Source of the DNA: CAZWEZ01 sp964632795
GTDB lineage: Bacteria; Pseudomonadota; Alphaproteobacteria; Rhodospirillales; 2-02-FULL-58-16
Reading direction: 5' to 3'
Length of the DNA stretch: 15,364 nt
Assembly: GCA_964632795.1 (NCBI GenBank)
Contig: CAZWEZ010000090.1
Coordinates: forward strand, 1 to 15,364
Shown here in pieces: positions 8,101 through 14,182 of this stretch. Every line of letters starts with the position of its first letter. Position 1 is the stretch's first letter. The translations under genes and the position numbers were made by a program. The notes under the pieces are model-generated. The model saw nothing but the letters and a program-made list of their open reading frames with translations, was not told the DNA's origin and did no database searches.

Positions 8101-9642
8101 ATGAGCGAAACGACCACCGGCCGGCGCCGGGGGCGCCAGGCGCGGATCGACGCGCGGCGGGCGGCGAAACCCGGGAAAGCGCCCTTCATCACCTGCTCCA
8201 TCCCCCATGCCGAGGTGCTCGACGAGGAAGGCCTGGTGCTGATCGAGAACAACGCCGAGACCATCCTCGAGGAGATCGGGATCGAATTCCGCGGCGATGC
8301 CGAGGCCCTCGATCTGTGGCGCCGGGCCGGGGCCGACATCGACGGCGAACGGGTGCGCCTGGCCCGCGGCCTGGCCCGCTCGCTGATCGCCTCGGCGCCG
8401 GTGGTGTTCACCCAGCACGCCCGCAACCCGGAGCGCTCGGTCGACATCGGCGGCAACACCATGGTCTTCGCCCCGGCCTACGGGTCGCCCTTCGTCCACG
8501 ACCTCGACGGCGGGCGGCGCTACGGCACCATCGAGGACTTCCGCAATTTCGTGAAGCTGACCTACCTGACGGAGTCGCTCCACCATTCGGGCGGCACCCT
8601 GTGCGAGCCGATCGACCTGCCGGTCCCGAGCCGCCATTTGGACATGGTCTACAGCCACCTGCGCTATTCCGACAAACCGTTGATGGGCTCGGTGACCCAC
8701 CCCGAGCGGGCCGCCGACAGCGTGGCCATGGCCGAGATCGTGTTCGGCGCCGACTTCGTGGCCAACAACACGGTGCTGGTCAACCTGATCAACGCCAACT
8801 CGCCGATGGTCTACGACGCCTCGATGCTGGGCGCGCTGAAGGTCTACGCCCGGGCCGGCCAGGCGGTGATCGTCACCCCGTTCATCATCTCCGGCGCCAT
8901 GGGGCCGGTGTCGGCGGCCGGCGTCCTGGCCCAGGCCCTGGCCGAGGGGATGGCCGGGGCCGCCTTCACCCAGCTGGTGCGGCCCGGGGCGCCGGTGATC
9001 TTCGGGCTGTTCTCGAGCTCGATCTCGATGCAGTCGGGCTCGCCCACCTTCGGCACCCCCGAGCCGCAACTGGTGCTGCTCGCCGCCGCCCAGCTGGTGC
9101 GCCGCCTGGGCCTGCCGTTCCGCAGCGGCGGCGCGTTGTGCTCGTCCAAGCTCCCCGACGCCCAGGCCGCCTACGAGAGCGCCAACTCCCTGTTGACCAC
9201 GGTGCTCGGCGGGGTCAACTTCGTGCTCCACGGCGCCGGCTGGCTGGAGGGCGCGCTGTGCATCGGCTACGAGAAGTTGGTGCTGGACGCCGACCAGCTG
9301 GCGATGATGGACGTCCTGGTCCGGGGTTTCGGGCTGGACGAGGAGGCCCAGGCCATGGCGGCGATCCGCGAGGTCGGCCCCGGCGGCCATTTCCTGGGCT
9401 GCGCCCATACCCTGGCCCACTACGAGGACGCCTTCTACCGTTCGCCGCTGGCCGACGTCGACACCTTCGAGCAGTGGCAGGCCGAGGGCGGCCTGGACGC
9501 CGCCCAGCGGGCCAACAGGCGGTGGAAGAACCTTCTCGCGAACTACCAGGCGCCGGACCTCGATCCCGCCATCGACGAGGAACTCCAGGCCTTCATGGCC
9601 GCCCGCAAGGCGGACCTGGATTCCGCCTCCTCTCTCTCTTGA
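8101..9642 (+). CDS. MttB-superfamily (non-pyrrolysine) methylamine/betaine methyltransferase
   Basis: Homologue of trimethylamine methyltransferase MttB; 513 aa, a full-length barrel. Family features include EEIGIEF (57-63), FAPAYGSPFVHDLDGGRRYG (123-142), SVTHPERAAD (197-206), SGGALCSSKLPDAQAAYESA (342-361) and HGAGWLEGALCIGYEKLVLD (377-396). The frame is open throughout with no internal amber codon, so this belongs to the much larger group lacking pyrrolysine, whose characterised members demethylate quaternary amines such as glycine betaine and hand the methyl group to a corrinoid protein. Neither a corrinoid protein nor its reactivase is encoded in the window. The N-terminus (1-27) is basic. 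GGAGGG lies 5 nt before the ATG. It is divergent from, and probably works with, the DMGDH-like/dgc/etf operon by supplying a tertiary amine; that link and the substrate are inferred. Confidence 0.9.
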   Translation: MSETTTGRRRGRQARIDARRAAKPGKAPFITCSIPHAEVLDEEGLVLIENNAETILEEIGIEFRGDAEALDLWRRAGADIDGERVRLARGLARSLIASAPVVFTQHARNPERSVDIGGNTMVFAPAYGSPFVHDLDGGRRYGTIEDFRNFVKLTYLTESLHHSGGTLCEPIDLPVPSRHLDMVYSHLRYSDKPLMGSVTHPERAADSVAMAEIVFGADFVANNTVLVNLINANSPMVYDASMLGALKVYARAGQAVIVTPFIISGAMGPVSAAGVLAQALAEGMAGAAFTQLVRPGAPVIFGLFSSSISMQSGSPTFGTPEPQLVLLAAAQLVRRLGLPFRSGGALCSSKLPDAQAAYESANSLLTTVLGGVNFVLHGAGWLEGALCIGYEKLVLDADQLAMMDVLVRGFGLDEEAQAMAAIREVGPGGHFLGCAHTLAHYEDAFYRSPLADVDTFEQWQAEGGLDAAQRANRRWKNLLANYQAPDLDPAIDEELQAFMAARKADLDSASSLS

Positions 9643-9667
9643 CGGAAGGGGGGCGGCGGGGGATGCT
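9639..9667 (+). promoter_or_regulatory. Possible sigma70 promoter of the BON/cNMP-domain unit
   Basis: TTGACG at 9639-9644, a five-of-six match to -35, overlaps the MttB-like stop codon. It is 17 bp from GATGCT at 9662-9667, a poor -10. It could give the BON gene its own transcript, but readthrough from the gene upstream is equally possible. No terminator is visible in the 64-bp gap. Confidence 0.25.
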
Positions 9668-9706
9668 TGTCGGCCATAGCCGTTCATTCAGGGGGAGCTG
9701 CGGACC

Positions 9707-10324
9707 ATGGCCCATCTCAAGCTCGCGGCGGTTGCCCTGGCGGTCTTGACGGTTGCGCTGCCACCGGCCGCCGTCGCCGGTTTCGAACTCATCAACCCGC
9801 TGTCGGTGATCGCCAACGTGATCGAGGCGGCGGTCGAGGACAGGAGTTCCGAGGACATCGCCACCGACCTCAGGATCAAGACCGCGCTCACCGCCGAGGT
9901 CATCGACAAGATGGGCTCGGACGTGGTGTCGATCAACTTCGACGTCTACGAACAGGACGTCATGCTGACCGGCACCGTCGAGACCGAGGAGCAGAAGGCG
10001 CAGGCCGGGAAACTGGCGGCGGCCATCGAGGGCGTCAAGAAGGTCTACAACCGGATCCTGGTGATCAAGGACATCGACAAGGAGAAGGGGACGGTCGAGA
10101 ACTTCGTCGACGACACCGTCATCGAGAAGAAGATCAATGCCCTGCTGCTCGACGGCGAGGGCGTCAACGTCACCAATTTCCGCTGGCGCTCGGTGGGCGG
10201 CAACGTGTTCCTGTTCGGCCGCGCGCTTTCGGCGTCCGAACACGACAAGGCGACCGTGATCGTCCAGGATATCGCCAACGTGGTCTCGGTCGTCAACCTG
10301 GCCAAGATCCGGCCCAAGGAGTGA
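9707..10324 (+). CDS. Secreted protein with two BON domains (OsmY-like)
   Basis: Predicted periplasmic or envelope protein of 205 aa. The first 24 residues form a signal peptide: LKLAAVALAVLTVALPPAAVA, with likely cleavage after AVA before GFELI. A first BON domain spans about 50-120 (IATDLRIKTALTAEV, then VYEQDVMLTGTVETEEQKAQ, VKKVYNRILV). A second spans about 131-200 (DDTVIEKKINALLL, FRWRSVGGNVFLFGRALSAS, VVSVVNLAKI). BON domains are associated with phospholipid binding and envelope or osmotic stress roles, as in OsmY; the specific role here is unknown. Gly-rich turns after the strands (LTGTV, LFGRA) fit the fold. The ATG at 9707 has GGGGGAG upstream. The stop is 3 nt before the next gene's start, and its last codons contain that gene's AAGGAG ribosome site, so the two are co-translated. 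Confidence 0.9.
   Translation: MAHLKLAAVALAVLTVALPPAAVAGFELINPLSVIANVIEAAVEDRSSEDIATDLRIKTALTAEVIDKMGSDVVSINFDVYEQDVMLTGTVETEEQKAQAGKLAAAIEGVKKVYNRILVIKDIDKEKGTVENFVDDTVIEKKINALLLDGEGVNVTNFRWRSVGGNVFLFGRALSASEHDKATVIVQDIANVVSVVNLAKIRPKE
10316..10321 (+). promoter_or_regulatory. Ribosome binding site supporting a TTG start
   Basis: AAGGAG, a perfect Shine-Dalgarno core, lies inside the last codons of the BON gene and 6 nt before TTG at 10328-10330. This decides the start of the next gene; no ATG is available before codon 31. Confidence 0.75.
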
Positions 10325-10327
10325 GCA

Positions 10328-10786
10328 TTGGCCAAGGAACCCGAAAAAACCGAACGCAGGTCGGACGACCGCCGGATCGGCGCCCGCCGGGGATCCGGGG
10401 TCGAATCCCGAAACATCATGGCCAACCACCACGTGTTCCGCGAAGGGGAGGTCGGCGACCTGGCCTTCATCATCGAGTCCGGAAACATCGAGATCTACAA
10501 GACCGTCGATGACAAGAAGGTCGTCTTGGGGGTCCTCGGCCCGGGCGGGATGTTCGGCGAGATGGCCCTGATCGACGACAAGCCCCGGATGGCCTCGGCC
10601 CTCGCCGTCGGCGGCGGGGCCATCGTGATGATCATCTCCAGGCAGATGTTCGCCAGGAAGATGCTCAGGATGGATCCCTTCGCGCGCGGCCTGATCAAGA
10701 TCCTCTCCAATTACATCCGCTCCAAGAGCCACGCCGAGGTTTTGGTGGATGATCCGGAACTCGATCCGTTCGAGGACCCGGAGTAA
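10328..10786 (+). CDS. Stand-alone cyclic nucleotide-binding domain protein (no HTH)
   Basis: A 152-aa protein starting at TTG. The beta-roll of the CRP/cNMP family is evident: HHVFREGEVGDLAFIIESGN at about 34-53, IEIYKTV, VLGVLGPGGMFGEMALIDDK at 66-85 and PRMASALAV (86-94). The FGEMAL-x5-R layout is the phosphate-binding cassette, with Arg87 in the position that contacts the cyclic phosphate, so ligand binding looks possible. There is no helix-turn-helix domain: after the roll only a short helical tail (to about 133) and an acidic end (DDPELDPFEDPE) remain. It is therefore not a standard CRP-type regulator. The first ~28 residues are basic and probably disordered. Coupling to the BON protein suggests an envelope-related or signalling role, but this protein lacks a signal peptide, so the two would be in different compartments. 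Confidence 0.86.
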   Translation: MAKEPEKTERRSDDRRIGARRGSGVESRNIMANHHVFREGEVGDLAFIIESGNIEIYKTVDDKKVVLGVLGPGGMFGEMALIDDKPRMASALAVGGGAIVMIISRQMFARKMLRMDPFARGLIKILSNYIRSKSHAEVLVDDPELDPFEDPE

Positions 10787-10793
10787 ACAATTT

Positions 10794-10803
10794 CCCGGCC
10801 GGG
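10794..10803. other. Perfect GC palindrome between convergent genes
   Basis: cccggccggg lies in the 28-bp gap between the convergent cNMP-domain and helicase genes. It has no loop, and although an AATTT tract precedes it there is no T-run after it on the plus strand. A weak bidirectional terminator is possible but not well supported. Confidence 0.2.
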
Positions 10804-10814
10804 CGAACCGTCGA

Positions 10815-13022
10815 TCAGGTAACGTATCTGTCGATAATTTTCTTGGTGCCGGCCTTGTCGAAGGCCACCTCGAGCTTGTCGCCGTCGATGGCGAGGATGC
10901 TGCCGGGGCCGAACTTCTGGTGGAAGACCCGCTGGCCCGGCTCGAAGCGGCGCTCCGGCCCGGCGCCGGACTCCGCGTCCCGCCACCGCCGGTGGAAATC
11001 GGCGAACCCCGCCGCCCCGTTGCTCAGTCCGCCGTGGCGGTGGCCGCCGCCACCGCCGCCGTAGAGCCCGGAAGCGGCAATCCGTTCGACGTGGGCAGCG
11101 GGCAGTTCGCCGATGAAGCACGACGGCAGGCAGTCCATGCGGCCGCCGTAGGAGCGCCGGCTGGCGGCGTGGGAGATGACCGCCCGCAGGCGGGCCCGGG
11201 TCAGGCCGACGTAGGCCAGGCGCCGTTCCTCCTCGAGGCCCCCGGGCGCGGCCACCGAGCGCTGGTGGGGGAACAGCTTGTCCTCCCAGCCGGGCAGGAA
11301 GACGGTGTCGAACTCCAGCCCCTTGGCGCCGTGCAGGGTCATCAGGGAGACCCGGTCGCCGTCGATCGCCTGGTCGTTGTCGGTGACCAGGCTGACGTGT
11401 TCGAGGAAGTCGCCGAGGGTCTCGAACTCGACCAGCGCCCCGACCAACTCCTTCAGGTTGTCGAGGCGGCCCGGCGCCTGGGGCGAGGGGTCGTCGCGCA
11501 ACATGGCGGCGTAGCCGGACTCCTCGAGCACCATCGCCGCCAGATCGACGTGGCTGGAGACGCCAAGCAGCCCGCGCCAGCGCTCGAAATCGTCCAGCAG
11601 ACCGCCCAGCCGGGCCCGCGCCGCGGGCTTGATCCGGTCGCTGTCGGCCAGGCGGCGGGCGGCGGCGGTCAGCGGGATGCCGGCCTCGCGGGCCAGCCGG
11701 TGGATGGTCCTCAGGGTGACCGCGCCGAGACCCCGCTTGGGGCGGTTGACGATGCGCTCGAAGGCCAGGTCGTCGGCCTCCTGGGCGATGACGCGCAGGT
11801 AGGCGACGGCGTCGCGGATCTCCAGGCGTTCGTAGAACCGGGCGCCGCCGATGACCCGGTAGGGGACGGCCTGGATGAGCAGCCGTTCCTCGAACTCGCG
11901 GGTCTGGGCGGCGGTGCGGACCAGCACCGCGATCTCGTCCAGGGGATGGCCCTTGGCGTGCAGGGCCTCGATCTCCTCGACCACCGTGCGGGCCTCGTCC
12001 TCGCCGCTCCACAGGCCGAGCACCCGCACCCGTTGGCCGGCCTCGCCCTCCGTCCACAGGGTCTTGCCCAGGCGGCCGCGGTTGTTGGCGATCAGCCCCG
12101 AGGCGGCGCCCAGGATGTGGGACGTCGAACGGTAGTTGCGCTCGAGCCGGACCACCCGGGCGCCGGGGAAATCGTCCTCGAAGCGCAGGATGTTGCCGAT
12201 CTCGGCGCCGCGCCAGGAATAGATCGACTGGTCGTCGTCGCCCACACAGCAGATGTTGCGGTGGACCTGGGCCAGCAGGCGCAGCCACAGGTACTGGGCG
12301 ATGTTGGTGTCCTGGTACTCGTCGACCAGGATGTAGCGGAACTTGTTCTGGTAGCTGGCGAGGACCTCGGGGCGGTCCTGGAACAGGCTCAGGCAGTGGA
12401 CCAGCAGGTCCCCGAAATCGACCGCGTTGAGGGACACCAGCCGCTCCTGGTAGTCGACGTAGATGTCCAGCGCCCGGTCCCCGGCGTCCTCCGCGCGTTC
12501 CACCTCGGAGACCTTGTCCGGGGTCAGGCCGCGGTCCTTCCAGCGCTGGATGATCGACAGCATCAGGCGCGACGGACAACTCCTCTCATCCAGGCCGCGC
12601 TCCCCGATCAGCCGCTTGACCAGGCGCAGCTGGTCGTCCTCGTCGAGGATCGTGAAGTTGGACTTGAGGCCCAGCGTCTCGCCGTGGGACCTCAGGATGC
12701 GCGCCCCCAGGGCGTGGAAGGTGCCGACCCACCAGCCCTCGACCGGGCGCCCCAGCAGGAGGGCGGCCCGTTCGCGCATCTCGCGGGCCGCCTTGTTGGT
12801 GAAGGTCACCGCCAGGACCTCCCACGGCTCCGCCCGGCCCTGGAGCAGGATGTGGGCGAGGCGGGAGATCAGCACCCGGGTCTTGCCGGTGCCGGCCCCG
12901 GCCAGCACCAGCACCGGCCCCTCGACGGCCTCAACCGCGTCGCGCTGGGTGTCGTTGAGGCCGTCGAGATGGGACGGCCCGGAGGCGGCCGGCTGGTCGC
13001 TGAGTTCGAAGGCGTCCGACAT
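10815..13022 (-). CDS. uvrD: UvrD/PcrA-type superfamily 1 DNA helicase
   Basis: ATP-dependent 3'-5' helicase used in nucleotide excision repair, mismatch repair or replication-fork upkeep; 735 aa. Motifs run in order: GLNDTQRDAV Q-like motif (21-30), Walker A AGAGTGKT (41-48), VTFTNKAAREM (72-82), TFHALGARIL (101-110), Walker B ILVDEYQDTN (231-240), GDDDQSIYSWRGA (261-273), LERNYRST (293-300), VSLMTLHGAKGLEFD (558-572) and RRLAYVGLTRAR (600-611). A KOW/tudor-like C-terminal end follows (GQRVFHQKFGPGSI, 696-709), typical of PcrA/UvrD. The ATG at 13022 is chosen because homologues begin a few residues before GLNxxQ. An in-frame TTG at 13115 would add 31 unrelated residues and has no ribosome site. 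No Shine-Dalgarno precedes the ATG either, while an extended -10 element ends 6 nt before it. It converges on the cNMP-domain gene. Confidence 0.95.
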   Translation of the reverse strand: MSDAFELSDQPAASGPSHLDGLNDTQRDAVEAVEGPVLVLAGAGTGKTRVLISRLAHILLQGRAEPWEVLAVTFTNKAAREMRERAALLLGRPVEGWWVGTFHALGARILRSHGETLGLKSNFTILDEDDQLRLVKRLIGERGLDERSCPSRLMLSIIQRWKDRGLTPDKVSEVERAEDAGDRALDIYVDYQERLVSLNAVDFGDLLVHCLSLFQDRPEVLASYQNKFRYILVDEYQDTNIAQYLWLRLLAQVHRNICCVGDDDQSIYSWRGAEIGNILRFEDDFPGARVVRLERNYRSTSHILGAASGLIANNRGRLGKTLWTEGEAGQRVRVLGLWSGEDEARTVVEEIEALHAKGHPLDEIAVLVRTAAQTREFEERLLIQAVPYRVIGGARFYERLEIRDAVAYLRVIAQEADDLAFERIVNRPKRGLGAVTLRTIHRLAREAGIPLTAAARRLADSDRIKPAARARLGGLLDDFERWRGLLGVSSHVDLAAMVLEESGYAAMLRDDPSPQAPGRLDNLKELVGALVEFETLGDFLEHVSLVTDNDQAIDGDRVSLMTLHGAKGLEFDTVFLPGWEDKLFPHQRSVAAPGGLEEERRLAYVGLTRARLRAVISHAASRRSYGGRMDCLPSCFIGELPAAHVERIAASGLYGGGGGGHRHGGLSNGAAGFADFHRRWRDAESGAGPERRFEPGQRVFHQKFGPGSILAIDGDKLEVAFDKAGTKKIIDRYVT

Positions 13023-13028
13023 GGGGGA

Positions 13029-13037
13029 TATATAGCA
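13029..13037 (-). promoter_or_regulatory. Extended -10 promoter directly before the helicase start
   Basis: On the minus strand TGC (13037-13035) is followed by TATATA (13034-13029), an extended -10 element. Counting 7 nt downstream puts the transcription start at about 13022, the A of the ATG. TTGACG at 13051-13046 is too close (11 bp) to serve as its -35. A leaderless transcript is inferred. Confidence 0.5.
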
Positions 13038-13087
13038 CGCGGACGCGTCAATATCTTTTTGAGAAGACGGTGTCGCGGCGCTTTTTG

Positions 13088-13126
13088 CCGAGGAAACCTT
13101 ATTTCGCGACGCCAAGGAAACCTAAG
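13088..13126. repeat. Imperfect 15-bp direct repeat upstream of the helicase promoter
   Basis: aggaaacct occurs at 13091-13099 and 13115-13123, 24 bp apart. Flanking bases also agree, so 12 of 15 positions match between 13088-13102 and 13112-13126. It lies about 55-105 bp upstream of the helicase ATG. An operator role is possible; no regulator is known. Confidence 0.4.
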
Positions 13127-13144
13127 TTCCGATAGCGAACTCGA

Positions 13145-13159
13145 GCTAAGGCGGTTAGC
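13145..13159 (-). terminator. Short hairpin just after the HEPN-partner gene
   Basis: GCTAA (13145-13149) and TTAGC (13155-13159) form a 5-bp stem with a 5-nt loop, 2 nt beyond the stop codon of the minus-strand unit. No T-run follows, so it may mark the 3' end or be an incidental inverted repeat. Confidence 0.25.
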
Positions 13160-13161
13160 GG

Positions 13162-13647
13162 TTATCTTACGTGAGCCTTGCGGGCCGTTCCCTTCCGTTT
13201 GAGGCTCCTTGTCTCCGAACGTCTATTGCGGTGGGATCGCAAGGGCAAACGGTAGATGTACGCATCCTCGATAAGAATACCGTTGATGGCGTTATTGGTA
13301 AACCGGATGTGGGAAACATCCGGACCCGGCTTGGTCTGAATGGTGCTTGCAAGAAGCCTTATCAGGTCGTTGGTGGGGGAAACGACCGTAACGTTTTTCG
13401 GCGTCAGACCGGTTGCCGTCAAATGGGAGAACTCCTGAAATTCGGCCAGGAAAGGGTGGAGTCGCTCGTACGTCTTGAGAGGCCCCAGTGTCTGAACGAG
13501 TTCCGTGGCGATGATGAAACGCCAATCTTCGGCGTCAGGATCGAAGAACCACAGCGCCGCGACAAACGGGAAATCCTGTTGATCGAGTTTCCCGATCAAC
13601 TTCTCGCCTGCCTCCAAATCGTACTCTACCAGTGCTGTCTTACCCAT
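13162..13647 (-). CDS. Uncharacterised protein paired with the HEPN gene
   Basis: A 161-aa protein I cannot assign to a functionally known family. It starts MGKTALVEYDLEAGEKLIGK, followed by DFPFVAALWFFDPDAEDWRFIIATELV (about 25-51), a Gly-Pro turn and a helical stretch (LGPLKTYERLHPFLAEFQEF, about 54-73). Then come TPKNVTVVSPTNDLIRLLAS and a C-terminal VSHIRFTNNAINGILIEDAYIYRLP block (about 111-135), giving an alpha/beta look with no catalytic motif. Residues 137-161 are a strongly basic tail with about ten Arg/Lys, suggestive of nucleic acid contact. There is no signal peptide or membrane helix. The ATG at 13647 lies 22 nt inside the end of the HEPN gene, so the two are co-translated. An in-frame start at 13758 would lie deep inside the HEPN gene and is less likely. 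By position it could be the antitoxin or substrate partner of the HEPN protein; this is inference only. Confidence 0.72.
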   Translation of the reverse strand: MGKTALVEYDLEAGEKLIGKLDQQDFPFVAALWFFDPDAEDWRFIIATELVQTLGPLKTYERLHPFLAEFQEFSHLTATGLTPKNVTVVSPTNDLIRLLASTIQTKPGPDVSHIRFTNNAINGILIEDAYIYRLPLRSHRNRRSETRSLKRKGTARKAHVR

Positions 13648-14039
13648 GGCAAAATCCCATTCTTGCGACTCGCAACAGCGCGATACAGGTCGTTCGCGTC
13701 CAGTTTCGACCAATATTCGTATCGGCTGTGCTCGTTCCAAACCTTGACGGTTGACCAATTGAACCCAAACGCCGGATTCGTCTTGATTTCCCGGTCCAGG
13801 GCTGGTTCTAAACCCGCCTTTTTCACCAGAATTGACACATCGTGAGTGTAGATGGTTCTTACAAAATCCTTATCCGGCCACGCATGCCGCATAAAGGTTT
13901 TCGCTATGCACGCTTTAAGTGCGAGCTCCACGGCATATCCGGAAAGGTAGTAGGCACCATCGAAGCAGTTAGCGTCCAGAAGCAGCTTTGCTTCTCTTCG
14001 TCTGGTTGCCGCTAGCGTCTGAAAATCCTTTCTGTTCAT
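13626..14039 (-). CDS. HEPN-domain protein
   Basis: A small all-helical protein of 137 aa. The core FDGAYYLSGYAVELALKACI (26-45) and the later IYTHDVSILVKKAGL (63-77) are hallmarks of HEPN domains, which occur in toxin-antitoxin modules, abortive infection systems and as regulators. R61-x4-H66 (RTIYTH) has the spacing of the HEPN ribonuclease motif Rx4-6H. However, it overlaps the middle THD element rather than the C-terminal helix where the motif normally sits, so RNase activity is uncertain. HEPN genes of this kind are often next to a minimal nucleotidyltransferase; the partner here is not one. AGGGG precedes the ATG by 3 nt. Base composition is clearly less GC-rich than in the surrounding genes, consistent with horizontal acquisition. 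Together with the overlapping downstream gene it forms a two-gene unit. Confidence 0.8.
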   Translation of the reverse strand: MNRKDFQTLAATRRREAKLLLDANCFDGAYYLSGYAVELALKACIAKTFMRHAWPDKDFVRTIYTHDVSILVKKAGLEPALDREIKTNPAFGFNWSTVKVWNEHSRYEYWSKLDANDLYRAVASRKNGILPWVRQHW

Positions 14040-14182
14040 AATCCCCTAAATCATACGAGGAGGAATGGCTTTCCTGCATAGGATAACCGTTTGAACGCGA
14101 TTCCGCCATAGATGAAGCAACCGTTCTTTTTTCTCTGGGTATGTGGCATTACATTGAAGGGTGTGAGAAACTGGGGGCATCC
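14040..14182. promoter_or_regulatory. Divergent spacer between HEPN unit and pseudoprotease gene
   Basis: The 143 bp is relatively AT-rich and must hold the promoters of two divergent genes. TATGAT at 14055-14050 on the minus strand resembles a -10, but lies too close to the HEPN ATG to leave room for its AGGGG site. On the plus strand TTGAAC at 14091-14096 lacks a matching -10. Neither is convincing. Confidence 0.3.

Noticed and set aside
8002..9687. A 561-codon minus-strand open frame across the MttB-like gene
   Set aside because: Composition is repetitive and shadow-like, while the plus frame has family motifs and a strong ribosome site.
9643..9706. Possible terminator after the MttB-like gene (CGGC-CATA-GCCG)
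   Set aside because: Only a 4-bp stem with no T-run.
13023..13115. TTG start adding 31 residues to the helicase
   Set aside because: No ribosome site, unrelated sequence, and it would read through the extended -10 promoter element.
10749..13202. An 817-codon plus-strand open frame opposite the helicase gene
   Set aside because: Low-complexity Gln/Ala/Gly/Val-rich product, no ribosome site, and the opposite strand carries every UvrD motif.
14065..14094. Nine-codon leader-like ORF (ATG to TGA) after AGGAGG in the HEPN/pseudoprotease spacer
   Set aside because: The AGGAGG is only one base from the ATG, too close to work, and the peptide has no feature of an attenuator.
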